Source of the DNA: Sphingomonas sp. CL5.1
GTDB taxonomy: Bacteria; Pseudomonadota; Alphaproteobacteria; Sphingomonadales; Sphingomonadaceae
NCBI RefSeq assembly: GCF_013344685.1
Contig: NZ_CP050137.1
Coordinates: forward strand, 1,244,001-1,308,000
Length of the DNA: 64,000 bases
Reading direction: 5' to 3'
The position numbers and the translations under genes were made by a program. Below, piece after piece: positions 25,619 through 33,426 of this stretch. Numbering within the stretch: position 1 is the stretch's first letter; every line of letters begins with the position of its first letter. The notes beneath the pieces are model-generated. The model was given only the letters and a program-made list of their open reading frames with translations, made no database searches and was not told the DNA's origin.

Positions 25619-25868
25619 GGAATCCGGCTATCCGAGACATCCGTCGAAGCGACCAGAGACGCGCTCAATCGTCCGAAATTCGTAGACGTATTTCGGACAA
25701 AGCTCCAACCCGCCCAATGCCCCAGAGCACTCGAACCGCCCCATCCATTCATGTCCAGCCTTTTCCACGAATCCAGATCGTGCTAATGCTGCCCGTGGCG
25801 ACTTCGTAAGTCTATGATTTGACTGCGAAATCAACCGCTTAGCCGCCCAGCGATCCAGCTCTTCTGGA
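25619..25868 (-). repeat. fic-upstream repeat element, copy A
   Basis: About 250 bases nearly identical to 54015-54268 (copy B), starting GGAATCCGGCTAT and ending AGCTCTTCTGG. The leftward strand keeps an open frame of about 80 codons in both copies (including KSPRAALARSGFVEKAGHEW and LELCPKYVYEFRT) with no domain I recognise. Several differences between the copies change residues, so coding is uncertain. Confidence 0.8.
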
Positions 25869-26118
25869 CCGTCCAGCGACGTCCAAGCTAATCCACCAGC
25901 GTCCAAGCATCGAGTAAATTTCCCGGCTTGGCCAGGCCCAGTAAATACCTGCTGAGCATCTCATTGCCATGTGACACCGTGCCCAGACCGAGTGCCATAT
26001 GCTCGCTTTCGGCCAAACCTTGCCCTTCGCACATTCGCGCACGAACTTCCGATTCGGACAATATTTGCCGTTCGCAGTGGAGTAATGCTTTGGCTGTCGG
26101 AAGGTTCACCACCACCAA
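25869..26118. other. Intergenic stretch before aldehyde dehydrogenase
   Basis: No gene is supported. It starts with a TCCAGCGACGTCCAA-type motif and holds the upstream region of the aldehyde dehydrogenase. Short open frames are present but show no family signature. Confidence 0.4.
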
Positions 26119-26140
26119 CAATGAGGGATTTCCCTCATTG
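26119..26140. promoter_or_regulatory. Palindromic candidate operator, ALDH promoter
   Basis: A perfect 10-bp-arm palindrome with a 2-base centre, CAATGAGGGA-TT-TCCCTCATTG. Its core TGAGGGATTTCCCTCA recurs as TAGGGGATTTCCCTCA at 32768-32783, upstream of the hchA-like operon. It lies 70 bases ahead of the aldehyde dehydrogenase start. Confidence 0.65.
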
Positions 26141-26209
26141 CCCGGCTTCCGATGCGTTCTAGATTCAAGGGAGAAACAATATTCGAAATTAGCTTCGGAA
26201 GGCTTACCT

Positions 26210-27538
26210 ATGGCTGTCACCAGCGAAGACGAAATCAGGCGCATTTTCGACGAGCAGGCGGCCTTCTTGCGAGAGGGTAAGGCGGTGAGTGTCGCGTTCA
26301 GGAAACAGGCGCTTGCCGCGCTGCGCGATTCCATCGAGGCTCACAGGCAGGAAATTCGTGATGCGCTGCGCGAAGATCTCGGGAAAGCGGAGGCGATAAC
26401 CGATGCGATGGAAATCGCGCCGGTGGTGGATGAGATAAACAACTATCTCGAAAACATCGAAGAGTGGAGCAGGCCGCAGATCGTTCCCAATTTCCCGTCA
26501 CCGCTGGATTATCAGGGCAAGCCTCCGGTCCAGAGCGCGATCGAGCACGAACCGTTCGGCATGGTCTATATCATCGGTCCGTTCAACTATCCGCTCAATC
26601 TGGTCCTCTCCCCCCTGACAGGCGCGCTGGCGGCGGGAAATCTGGCGATCATCAAGCCATCGGAAGCCGTTCCCAACACCGCCGACGTCATCGGCAAAAT
26701 CATTCGCGAGGCATTCGACCCCAGTCACGTCACGGTCGTGCGGGGTGACCGGGTCGAGAATGCCGCGCTGCTCAAGCTGCCGTTCAACATGATCTTTTTC
26801 ACCGGAAGCCCGGCCGTCGGCAAGATCGTGATGAAGGCGGCGGCCGAAAATCTTACGCCGGTGGTGCTTGAGCTGGGAGGGAAATCCCCGTTCGTCGTTT
26901 GCAAGGATGCAGATCTCGACCGCGCCGCGGACCGGGTCGTGCAAGGCCGCTTCGTCAACAGTGGGCAAACCTGCATCGCGCCCGACTATGCACTGGTCGA
27001 TGCCCGGGTGAAGGACGACTTCCTGCGCAAGGTGATCGAAAAGATCGGCGAGTCGTTTCCCGATGCGGGATCGACCGGCAAGGTGGTCAGCAGCGCTCAG
27101 GTAGAGCATCTTCTTTCGCTCATCGGCCGTACAGGCGGCGAAATCGTCTACGGCGGACGCGCCGACCCGAATGCGCGCACATTGCAGGCCACTGTCGTCG
27201 ACGGCGTGGATTGGTCTGATTCGCTGATGGAACAGGAGTTGTTCGGGCCGGTACTGCCGGTCCTGACGTTCGATGACGTCGAGGATGTTCCGAACCTCAT
27301 CAACGCGCATCATCCAAATCCGCTAGCGGCCTATTATTTCACGAGCGATGTCGAAAGCGGCAAACGCCTGTCCAGGCTCGTCCCCTCGGGGGATGCCGTC
27401 ATCAACGGCATCATGCTCCAGGTCGTATCCCCCTATCTGGCTTTCGGAGGTGTCGGAGCATCCGGCATGGGCGAATATCACGGCCGCAGCGGATTCGACG
27501 CATTCACGCACAGGAAATCCGTCGTCGTCGCAGGCTGA
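26210..27538 (+). CDS. Aldehyde dehydrogenase (class 3-like)
   Basis: A 442-residue NAD(P)-dependent aldehyde dehydrogenase that oxidises aldehydes to acids; length and motifs fit the short ALDH3-type branch. Visible are the nucleotide/active-site motifs FFTGSPAVGKIVMKAAAENL, VVLELGGKSPFVV with the general-base Glu, and FVNSGQTCIAPDY with the catalytic Cys, followed by LFGPVLPVLTFDD. The start is ATG 26210 with GGAAGG eight bases upstream; a longer open frame reaches back into the promoter palindrome and is not credible. It is the first gene of a rightward set with the redox fusion protein (20 bases later) and the zinc-finger gene, under the palindrome shared with the hchA-like operon. A role in aldehyde stress is inferred from context. 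Confidence 0.92.
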   Translation: MAVTSEDEIRRIFDEQAAFLREGKAVSVAFRKQALAALRDSIEAHRQEIRDALREDLGKAEAITDAMEIAPVVDEINNYLENIEEWSRPQIVPNFPSPLDYQGKPPVQSAIEHEPFGMVYIIGPFNYPLNLVLSPLTGALAAGNLAIIKPSEAVPNTADVIGKIIREAFDPSHVTVVRGDRVENAALLKLPFNMIFFTGSPAVGKIVMKAAAENLTPVVLELGGKSPFVVCKDADLDRAADRVVQGRFVNSGQTCIAPDYALVDARVKDDFLRKVIEKIGESFPDAGSTGKVVSSAQVEHLLSLIGRTGGEIVYGGRADPNARTLQATVVDGVDWSDSLMEQELFGPVLPVLTFDDVEDVPNLINAHHPNPLAAYYFTSDVESGKRLSRLVPSGDAVINGIMLQVVSPYLAFGGVGASGMGEYHGRSGFDAFTHRKSVVVAG

Positions 27539-27557
27539 GCGCATCGGAGGTTTCACA

Positions 27558-29180
27558 ATGGAAACGATCGGCCGCGACCTAGCGGAAATGCAGCGTACAC
27601 CGCTTGCCCCCGCACACGTCGCCGCGATCCGCGAGGCGGGACGGGAGGTAAACTATGCCGCGGGAAAGCTGCTCGTGCGCCCGGGCGATCCCATCGATCG
27701 CTTCGTCTATATCGAGGAAGGCGAGATAGAGGTTCTCAACCCCTTCACGGGCAATCGGCTTTTGCCCTCGACACTTGGGCCGACGCAGTTCCTGGGCGAA
27801 ATCTCGTTTCTCAGTGGCGGAAACTGGTCGTTCCAGCTTCGCGCCGCACAGGATACTCGCGTGATAGAGGTGCCGCGCGGACGAATGCTGGAACTGATGG
27901 CGCATATCCCGGAGATGTCGGATATCATCATCACGGTGTTCGCGGCGCGCCGCCGGTGGCAGTTGGAATCGACCGAAAACTCGCTGGTGCTGCTCGGTGA
28001 GGAGGCCGATCGTGACGTCCGCCGCATCGCCGCTTTCGCGAGCCGCAACCGCATAGCTTATACGTCGCTCGCGCTGGGAAGCGCTGAAGCGAAGACTGTC
28101 GCCAGCAGTTGCGCCGTATCGCCCGAGCGGCCCGCCGTCATTTTCGGTCGCGATCTTGTCATCACCGATCCGACGCCGGAGAAGGTCGCCCGCCTGCTCG
28201 GCTTCAACCGCGAATTCGTCGATAACGAAGCCATCGATGTGCTGATCGTCGGCGCTGGGCCCGCCGGTGTCGCGGCGGGCGTTTACGCCGGCGCCGAGGG
28301 CATGAAGGCGCTGGTCGTCGAGGATACCGCCATAGGCGGCCAGGCCGGCACATCGAGCCGGATCGAGAATTATATGGGTTTCCCCACCGGCATATCGGGC
28401 GCGGACCTCGTCTGGCGCGGCGAGGTACAGGCGATGAAGTTCAGCACACGCTTCGCCATGCCGTTGCGGGTCGACAGGCTGGAAAGGCATGAGGACGGCG
28501 GGTTCACGGCAACCTTCGACAACGGCCAGCGCGTGCGGGCACGGGCGGTGGTGGTGGCGACCGGCGTACAATATCGCCGCCTGCCGATCGACAGGCTCGC
28601 GGAATTCGAGGGTGCGGGCGTGTACTACGCCGCGACGGAAAACGAGGCGCGTTTCTGTCGCGGCGGTGAAGTGATCATCATCGGCGGCGGCAATTCCGCG
28701 GGACAAGCCGCCATGTTTCTCAGCCGTTTCGCCAGCCATGTACGGCTTCTCGTCAGGGGCAAGTCGCTGGCAAGTTCGATGTCGAGCTACCTTTCCACGC
28801 GGCTGGATGCCGATCCGGCGATTTCGATCGAATATGGCGCGCAGGTCGCGCAACTGCACGGCACGGACCATCTGGAGGCTGTGACCATCCGTCAGGAGGG
28901 CAAGGACGATATTCGCGTTCCCGCGTGCGGAATGTTCGTCATGGTCGGTGCTGCGCCGAACACCGGATGGCTGACCGACCTCGTGCAGCTCGACGACAAA
29001 GGCTTCGTTCTCACGGGTGCGGGAGCAGATGCAGCATCGCCCTACGAAACATCCTGTCCAGGCATTTTTGCGGTTGGTGATGTGCGCGCGGGATCGGTCA
29101 AGCGGGTCGCTTCGTCCGTGGGCGAAGGATCGGTCGTCATCTCCAAGGTGTGGGAGCATGTCAACCAACGTCGGCCGTGA
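27558..29180 (+). CDS. cNMP-binding/thioredoxin-reductase-like fusion oxidoreductase
   Basis: A 540-residue three-part protein. Residues about 10-130 form a Crp-like cyclic-nucleotide-binding domain (LLVRPGDPIDRFVYIEEGEI, LGEISFLSGG). Residues about 135-215 form a thioredoxin/glutaredoxin-like fold without a CxxC. Residues about 220-540 are an FAD/NAD(P) oxidoreductase of the thioredoxin-reductase type (VDVLIVGAGPAGVAAGVYAG, IGGQAGTSSRIENYMGFPTG, VIIIGGGNSAGQAAMFLSRF, GIFAVGDVRAGSVKRVASSV). The redox CxxC of true thioredoxin reductases is replaced around EARFCRGGE, so it is not a classical TrxB. Start ATG 27558 has GGAGG seven bases upstream. Its pairing with an adjacent UBP zinc-finger gene is a recurrent arrangement. 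The electron acceptor is unknown, and cNMP control of activity is only suggested. Confidence 0.9.
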   Translation: METIGRDLAEMQRTPLAPAHVAAIREAGREVNYAAGKLLVRPGDPIDRFVYIEEGEIEVLNPFTGNRLLPSTLGPTQFLGEISFLSGGNWSFQLRAAQDTRVIEVPRGRMLELMAHIPEMSDIIITVFAARRRWQLESTENSLVLLGEEADRDVRRIAAFASRNRIAYTSLALGSAEAKTVASSCAVSPERPAVIFGRDLVITDPTPEKVARLLGFNREFVDNEAIDVLIVGAGPAGVAAGVYAGAEGMKALVVEDTAIGGQAGTSSRIENYMGFPTGISGADLVWRGEVQAMKFSTRFAMPLRVDRLERHEDGGFTATFDNGQRVRARAVVVATGVQYRRLPIDRLAEFEGAGVYYAATENEARFCRGGEVIIIGGGNSAGQAAMFLSRFASHVRLLVRGKSLASSMSSYLSTRLDADPAISIEYGAQVAQLHGTDHLEAVTIRQEGKDDIRVPACGMFVMVGAAPNTGWLTDLVQLDDKGFVLTGAGADAASPYETSCPGIFAVGDVRAGSVKRVASSVGEGSVVISKVWEHVNQRRP

Positions 29181-29286
29181 ATGCCAGCGACCGTTTGGCG
29201 TCTTGCTCTGATCCATTGCCAGCGGCGGGCATGTCCCGTTCGGGCCTGAGAATATTCAAACGGGTGATGATAGGATCAACAAACAT

Positions 29287-29631
29287 ATGCGCGACGGAAT
29301 AAACCCGGAGGTTCCGCCAAGCGGGACAGGCTGCAAGGAATGTCTTGAGACGGGCGGTTGGTGGGTGCACCTGCGCCGCTGCGCCCAATGCGGTCATGTG
29401 GGATGTTGCGACACCTCCCCGTCGCGCCACGCAACCGCCCATTTTCATGCAACCGGCCATCCCGTCATACGCAGCTTCGAACCCGATGAAGAATGGTTCT
29501 TCGACTATCGCGACGGCGCCGTCTTTCCGGGACCGAACCTTGTCGCGCCGATCGCGCGTCCCGTCGGTCAGTCGGTGCCGGGGCCTGAAGGAGCCGCCCC
29601 GCCCGATTGGATGGACTATATCCACGAATAG
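29287..29631 (+). CDS. UBP-type zinc-finger protein
   Basis: A 114-residue protein consisting almost entirely of one UBP-type zinc finger: GCKECLETGGWWVHLRRCAQ, CGHVGCCDTSPSRHATAHFH and ATGHPVIRSFEPDEEWFFDY give the ordered Cys and His ligands. In eukaryotes this domain binds ubiquitin C-termini; bacterial stand-alone versions are small proteins of unknown role often found beside thioredoxin-reductase-like genes, as here. It follows the fusion oxidoreductase by 106 bases in the same direction. It may bind a C-terminal peptide or redox partner; no function should be assigned. Confidence 0.87.
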   Translation: MRDGINPEVPPSGTGCKECLETGGWWVHLRRCAQCGHVGCCDTSPSRHATAHFHATGHPVIRSFEPDEEWFFDYRDGAVFPGPNLVAPIARPVGQSVPGPEGAAPPDWMDYIHE

Positions 29632-29693
29632 CGGGACGACATCGGCAATGGCGGGATGGTTTGCCGAACCCGGTCTCGGCCGATCCCGGGGGA

Positions 29694-30326
29694 TCAGGCC
29701 ATCTGCGCCGAGCCGATGATTTTGATTCCCGTCCCGTCGCCGAGGGCGGCGTCGAGCAGAACCTCCGCGATCCGTGAGCCTGAATTGATCCGCCACGCTT
29801 TGGGCAAGACGGGGCCGAACAGGTTCAGGGCCAGCGCGGCGGCCTGTTCACCGGCGCGTCGTTCGGCCCTGTCGCCGCCGATCAGCCCCGGCCGCACGAG
29901 CGTAAGAGATGGGAAGCCAAGCGTGGCCAGATCGGCTTCCAGTTCGCCCTTCACCCGCGAATAGAAGAACACAGAATTTGGATTGGCGCCCATCGCCGAG
30001 ACGATGGCGAAGCGTTGCGTACCATGCGCTCGGGCAAGCCGGGCGACGGCGAGGGGATAGTCATGATCGACCTCGCGAAACGCCTCTCGCGAACCCGCCT
30101 TCCCGATCGTCGTCCCAAGCGTGCAGATGGCGGCGTTCGCCTGCCACCAGCCGGCATCCTCGGGCAGATCGTCGAAACGGACGACCGGTGCGGTGAGCTT
30201 GCGATGAGCGACCGTCAACGGACGGCGTGTGAGGGCGATCACGCTTTCGACCCGCGGATGTTCAAGGGCCTGCGTCAAAACCTCATGGCCGACGAGGCCG
30301 GTTGCGCCGACGAGCAGAAGTTTCAT
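29694..30326 (-). CDS. NAD(P)-binding oxidoreductase (atypical SDR)
   Basis: A 210-residue Rossmann protein starting MKLLLVGATGLVGHEVLTQA, typical of the NmrA/HTATIP2-like atypical short-chain dehydrogenases. It shows ICTLGTTIGKAGSREAFREV, FAIVSAMGANPNSVFFYSRV with a Tyr-x-x-x-Lys-like YSRVK, and LTLVRPGLIGGDR. Such proteins bind NADPH and may be reductases or redox sensors. It is the last gene of a four-gene leftward operon, its start following the SDR stop directly. Confidence 0.85.
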   Translation of the reverse strand: MKLLLVGATGLVGHEVLTQALEHPRVESVIALTRRPLTVAHRKLTAPVVRFDDLPEDAGWWQANAAICTLGTTIGKAGSREAFREVDHDYPLAVARLARAHGTQRFAIVSAMGANPNSVFFYSRVKGELEADLATLGFPSLTLVRPGLIGGDRAERRAGEQAAALALNLFGPVLPKAWRINSGSRIAEVLLDAALGDGTGIKIIGSAQMA

Positions 30327-30327
30327 G

Positions 30328-31110
30328 TCAGGCCTCCGAAGCCTTCCGTTCCCAGATGTCGGCCTGTTCCTTGCGCACCATCTCCTCCGCGGTGGCGGGG
30401 CGCACGGTCCGATAGGGCGGGTCCCGGGCCTCTATGACATCGATGATCGCTGCGATCATCTCGGCGGGATCGTGCTGCTTGTTGAGTTCGCGCACCGGCC
30501 AGTGCGCGACGACGCGCTCGCCCTGGCTCCACCATTGGTCCATGCTCTCCATGCCGGTGTCGTTGAAGCCGGTGCGGAAGGCGCCGGGATTGACCGTCAC
30601 CACCTCGACGCCATAGGGCTTCAACTCCTCGTGCATCGCAGAGCAAATGCCCTCGACCGCATGTTTGGATGCCGCATAGGCACCGTCGAACGGCACCTTG
30701 ACGAGCCCGGCGACCGAACTGGTCCAGACGATGCGACCCGAACCGCGCTGCACCATCTTGCGGGCAAAGCCCTGCGCAAGGGCCAATGCCGCGAAGACGT
30801 TGGTCTCGAAGACCGAGCGGAATACCGCCATCGGAATCTCGGCCATCGGTCCGGATTCCATGATGCCGGCATTGTTGTGCAGGACGTCGATGTCCAGTTC
30901 CAGCGCCTTGGCGCGGTCGATCTCGCTCAGCACATCGAGCTTGATGACCTGCAATTCGATGCCCTCGGCCTTGGCGGCGCTGCGCAGTTCCGTGACCTGC
31001 GGCCAGATCTGGCAGCTGGCGATCGCCTTATGACCGCGCCGGGCAAGGCCGAAAGCAACACCGCGCCCGAACCCTGATGCCGCGCCGGTTATCAGAACTG
31101 TCTTACCCAT
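30328..31110 (-). CDS. SDR-family oxidoreductase
   Basis: A 260-residue short-chain dehydrogenase: VLITGAASGFGRGVAFGLAR for cofactor binding, LHNNAGIME, IVWTSSVAG and the catalytic YAASKHAVEGI. The C-terminal region (FRTGFNDTGMESMDQWW, AEEMVRKEQADIWE) is long, like sphingomonad SDRs acting on hydrophobic substrates. It sits 24 bases after the luxR-like gene and one base before the next gene, so it is part of the leftward hchA-like operon. The role is probably reduction of an aldehyde or ketone. Confidence 0.88.
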   Translation of the reverse strand: MGKTVLITGAASGFGRGVAFGLARRGHKAIASCQIWPQVTELRSAAKAEGIELQVIKLDVLSEIDRAKALELDIDVLHNNAGIMESGPMAEIPMAVFRSVFETNVFAALALAQGFARKMVQRGSGRIVWTSSVAGLVKVPFDGAYAASKHAVEGICSAMHEELKPYGVEVVTVNPGAFRTGFNDTGMESMDQWWSQGERVVAHWPVRELNKQHDPAEMIAAIIDVIEARDPPYRTVRPATAEEMVRKEQADIWERKASEA

Positions 31111-31134
31111 GTCGCTACTCCCGACCTGATGACT

Positions 31135-31857
31135 TCAGGCGTTGATCTCACCATTGCGGATCCCGACCCGGATCGCTTGCGCCGTCGTGGTGACGCCCAA
31201 ACGGTGGCGGATGCGCCGCAGGTGATTTTCAACCGTACGCTCCGATAACCCCAGCGTCACGGCAATGTCTGCCTGCCGCCGCCCGGCGGCCGTCCATGCC
31301 AAAACCTCCCGTTCCCGTTTCGACAACGTCTCGACCTGTATCACGGAGGGCGATTCCAGCAACGTGCGCGCCGCGAGAAACGCCGTCTGTGCGATCAGCT
31401 TCAGGCCCAGCCTGACCGACGGCGAGAAGTCGATATGCTCCCCGCCCAGACTGACGGCTCCTTCCAGTCCCAAAGGACCGAACACCGGAACCTGAAGGCC
31501 GTGGATGCCGCGTCCGCGAGGAATGCGGACCAGCTTGTAGAGGTCACCGGTCTTGCCGCGCGTCTTCTTCCAGAAGAACGGTTCGCGAGCGTCGAGGATA
31601 TGACGATTCACCGGGCAGCGACGGATATAGGTCTCGGCATCGACGCCTTGGCCGTCGCCGAACCAGTCGCCCTCAACCCAGTAGATGCGCTCGACCACCT
31701 CGTCGCGCGCAGCAGAGGCGGAGAACAACAGGAACCGGTCATAGCCCAGCGGCAACGCTGTGGCGCGAACCTCGGCCTCGATCTGCGCAAGGGTCTGCGC
31801 GCCTTCGATCGCGAGGGCGCTTCGGAAGACCTGTTCCGCAGTCAGGGCGCTCGTCAT
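31135..31857 (-). CDS. LuxR-type regulator with autoinducer-like domain
   Basis: A 240-residue protein with an N-terminal autoinducer-binding-like domain (residues about 15-165: [53 protein letters not shown]) and a C-terminal GerE/LuxR helix-turn-helix ([40 protein letters not shown]). No luxI-like synthase gene is present in the window, so it is a solo regulator. Its ATG overlaps the hchA-like stop (31854-31857), making it part of that operon and a likely controller of the aldehyde module. It is the best candidate to bind the TGAGGGATTTCCCTCA-type palindromes at 26119 and 32768; that is inference. Confidence 0.88.
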   Translation of the reverse strand: MTSALTAEQVFRSALAIEGAQTLAQIEAEVRATALPLGYDRFLLFSASAARDEVVERIYWVEGDWFGDGQGVDAETYIRRCPVNRHILDAREPFFWKKTRGKTGDLYKLVRIPRGRGIHGLQVPVFGPLGLEGAVSLGGEHIDFSPSVRLGLKLIAQTAFLAARTLLESPSVIQVETLSKREREVLAWTAAGRRQADIAVTLGLSERTVENHLRRIRHRLGVTTTAQAIRVGIRNGEINA

Positions 31858-32705
31858 CCGGAGGTCGTTGCCTTGAGCAGAGCTTCGGCGGCGAGCTTGC
31901 CCAGATTGTTCCCGGCCAGCGGACTGTCGCCGGTCAGCAGATTGCGATCCTGATGGACGGCCCCGGAAATGTCATCGTTGACGATCTCGAAACCAAGACC
32001 TTTCAGCTTCTCGCCGAACTTCCAGGTCAGATGGCCGGGCATGTATCCAATGTCGGGCGTCTTGGCGTCGAGCGCGTCGGGGAAGGCGCAGATCTTGTAG
32101 CCGCGATAGATGTCGCTGGCGCCCACCGCGAGGAACGCCGCCGGGCCATGGCACAGCGAGATGACGAAGCGGTCGTTCGCTGCCGCCCATTCCAGCGCCG
32201 CCGCGACATCCTCGCTCTCCGGCAGGCCGATCAGCGCGCCATGTCCGCCGGGGACGAAGATTGCGATATAGTCGTTGAGTCCACCTTCAATCACATCCGA
32301 CAGCTTCAGCGGCTGTTTGAACTGCGGGTGATATTTCTCGAAGAAGCGCTTCACCTCCTCGTCTTCGGACGGCATCGCCCAATATTCGAATTTGACCGGA
32401 TTGCCGGACACTGTCGCCACGTCGAAGGCGAAGCCCGCCTTGTCGAGATGGTACATCGGCAGCAGCGTCTCCACCGGATGGTTGCCGGTCGAGAAGAAGG
32501 AGCCGTTATCGGTCAGCAGGTAACGCTCATCGGCGCCGATCATCAGCACCTTCTTCCCGCCCGTGTAGGGATTGGGATAATCGGCGCCGCTCAGATCGGA
32601 TTTCGGCGAGGTGAACTGGCTCAGCGAATAGGGTGAGGGAAAAAACGCATTTTCCTCAGCCGGATCGGATTGCGGATTCTTGTCGGTGATAGTCTGGTCG
32701 GACAT
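31854..32705 (-). CDS. hchA: Hsp31/HchA-like glyoxalase III (DJ-1/PfpI superfamily)
   Basis: A 283-residue protein, the same length as E. coli Hsp31. The nucleophile elbow [16 protein letters not shown] places Cys185-His186 where E. coli has them, and an Asp follows in [20 protein letters not shown]. Other family stretches are [20 protein letters not shown] and [18 protein letters not shown]. Hsp31 converts methylglyoxal to lactate without glutathione and also acts as a holding chaperone in the cytoplasm. It leads the leftward operon with the luxR-like, SDR and NAD(P)-binding genes. Its promoter carries a near-copy of the palindrome before the aldehyde dehydrogenase, linking the two halves of a carbonyl-stress module. 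Confidence 0.92.
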   Translation of the reverse strand: MSDQTITDKNPQSDPAEENAFFPSPYSLSQFTSPKSDLSGADYPNPYTGGKKVLMIGADERYLLTDNGSFFSTGNHPVETLLPMYHLDKAGFAFDVATVSGNPVKFEYWAMPSEDEEVKRFFEKYHPQFKQPLKLSDVIEGGLNDYIAIFVPGGHGALIGLPESEDVAAALEWAAANDRFVISLCHGPAAFLAVGASDIYRGYKICAFPDALDAKTPDIGYMPGHLTWKFGEKLKGLGFEIVNDDISGAVHQDRNLLTGDSPLAGNNLGKLAAEALLKATTSG

Positions 32706-32767
32706 GGCAGCCTCATGAAGTTTGAACTCGTGATAGCATGAATACCCCGATGGGTAGTATGAAAGAA

Positions 32768-32783
32768 TAGGGGATTTCCCTCA
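32768..32783. promoter_or_regulatory. Palindromic candidate operator, hchA-like promoter
   Basis: TAGGGGATTTCCCTCA, 15 of 16 matches to the core of the palindrome at 26122-26137. It lies 63-78 bases upstream of the hchA-like ATG. The surrounding sequence is AT-rich and promoter-like. Confidence 0.6.
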
Positions 32784-33032
32784 AAATCGTGCGATCATAT
32801 CTGGCTTCGATTATCGGCGCCAACCAATGTTTGAAGTCGCTATGTTCAAGAGGGGCATGGCGAAGAAACGGCGACGTTTGGTGGCAAGTCCTGCGCTAAG
32901 ATCGCTTTTTCGAGAGGTGATGAGCCGGGAGAGGTTCGAGCTACCATTTCATTTGGGCGGTGCCGAGAACTGATTGCGTCCGCTCTCAACAGTCCAAACT
33001 TCAATGAGTGTCGAGTAGGGTGACCGTCTCGG
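32784..33032. other. Intergenic region, no supported gene
   Basis: About 250 bases between the stress operon promoter and the left island repeat. A 38-codon open frame from ATG 32857 to TGA 32973 has AGAGGGG just upstream and encodes an Arg/Lys-rich start, but nothing in it is recognisable. I treat the stretch as non-coding. Confidence 0.4.
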
Positions 33033-33290
33033 TGCGAACCGGTCTGATTCGAAGCATTGAAATTTATGCTCGGAATATACCGGCGGTATAATCCGAGCGC
33101 ATATTTCGAAGCGCTATGATCGGCCTGCCAATCACGCTTTCGGCAGCCGGGCGACTGTTTCCCCCCTCAGTTCGCGGTCCAGCAGTTGCGCCAGGAACTC
33201 CGTGAAGGGGCGAATGTCCTGCCGGCCGCTGGCTTCCTCGAGCGCGGCCATATAGGCGGCGCGCTGCTCGACGGGCACGACCGTCCACGG
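33033..33290 (-). repeat. Left 258-bp direct repeat of catabolic island
   Basis: Identical to 52241-52498 except at 33046 (A versus C). It includes fic 3' flanking sequence with an imperfect hairpin (arms CTCGGAATATACC at 33069-33081 and GGTATAATCCGAG at 33085-33097) and the last 53 codons of fic. Homology stops sharply at 33290, after CCGTCCACGG. The distance between the copies is 19,208 bp. Confidence 0.92.
33132..33290 (-). pseudogene. Fic protein C-terminal fragment (island left border)
   Basis: Encodes the last 52 residues plus stop of the Fic protein, from YPWTVVPVEQ to ARLPKA, identical to the intact gene's end. It has no start or Fic motif. It was created by duplication of the fic 3' end and marks the left border of the catabolic island. 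Confidence 0.93.
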
Positions 33291-33426
33291 GTATGCGGCA
33301 GCATTGCCCCGGCTGATGCAAGCCATTTCCACAATATATTGGTCCGCTCACAACCAAAATGTCATGCGCTCCGAGCCAGGGCCCGGCGGAAGACCGGCCA
33401 GAATGGACTTCATTGGGGAGGAACGC

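Noticed and set aside
27579..29216. 545-codon leftward frame opposite the redox fusion gene
   Set aside because: No recognisable motif, and the sense frame has all FAD and NAD motifs.
32857..32973. 38-codon frame MAKKRRRLVASPALRSLFRE... with a ribosome-site-like AGAGGGG
   Set aside because: Too short, no family resemblance, and in a repeat-rich intergenic region; one ribosome-like site is not enough.
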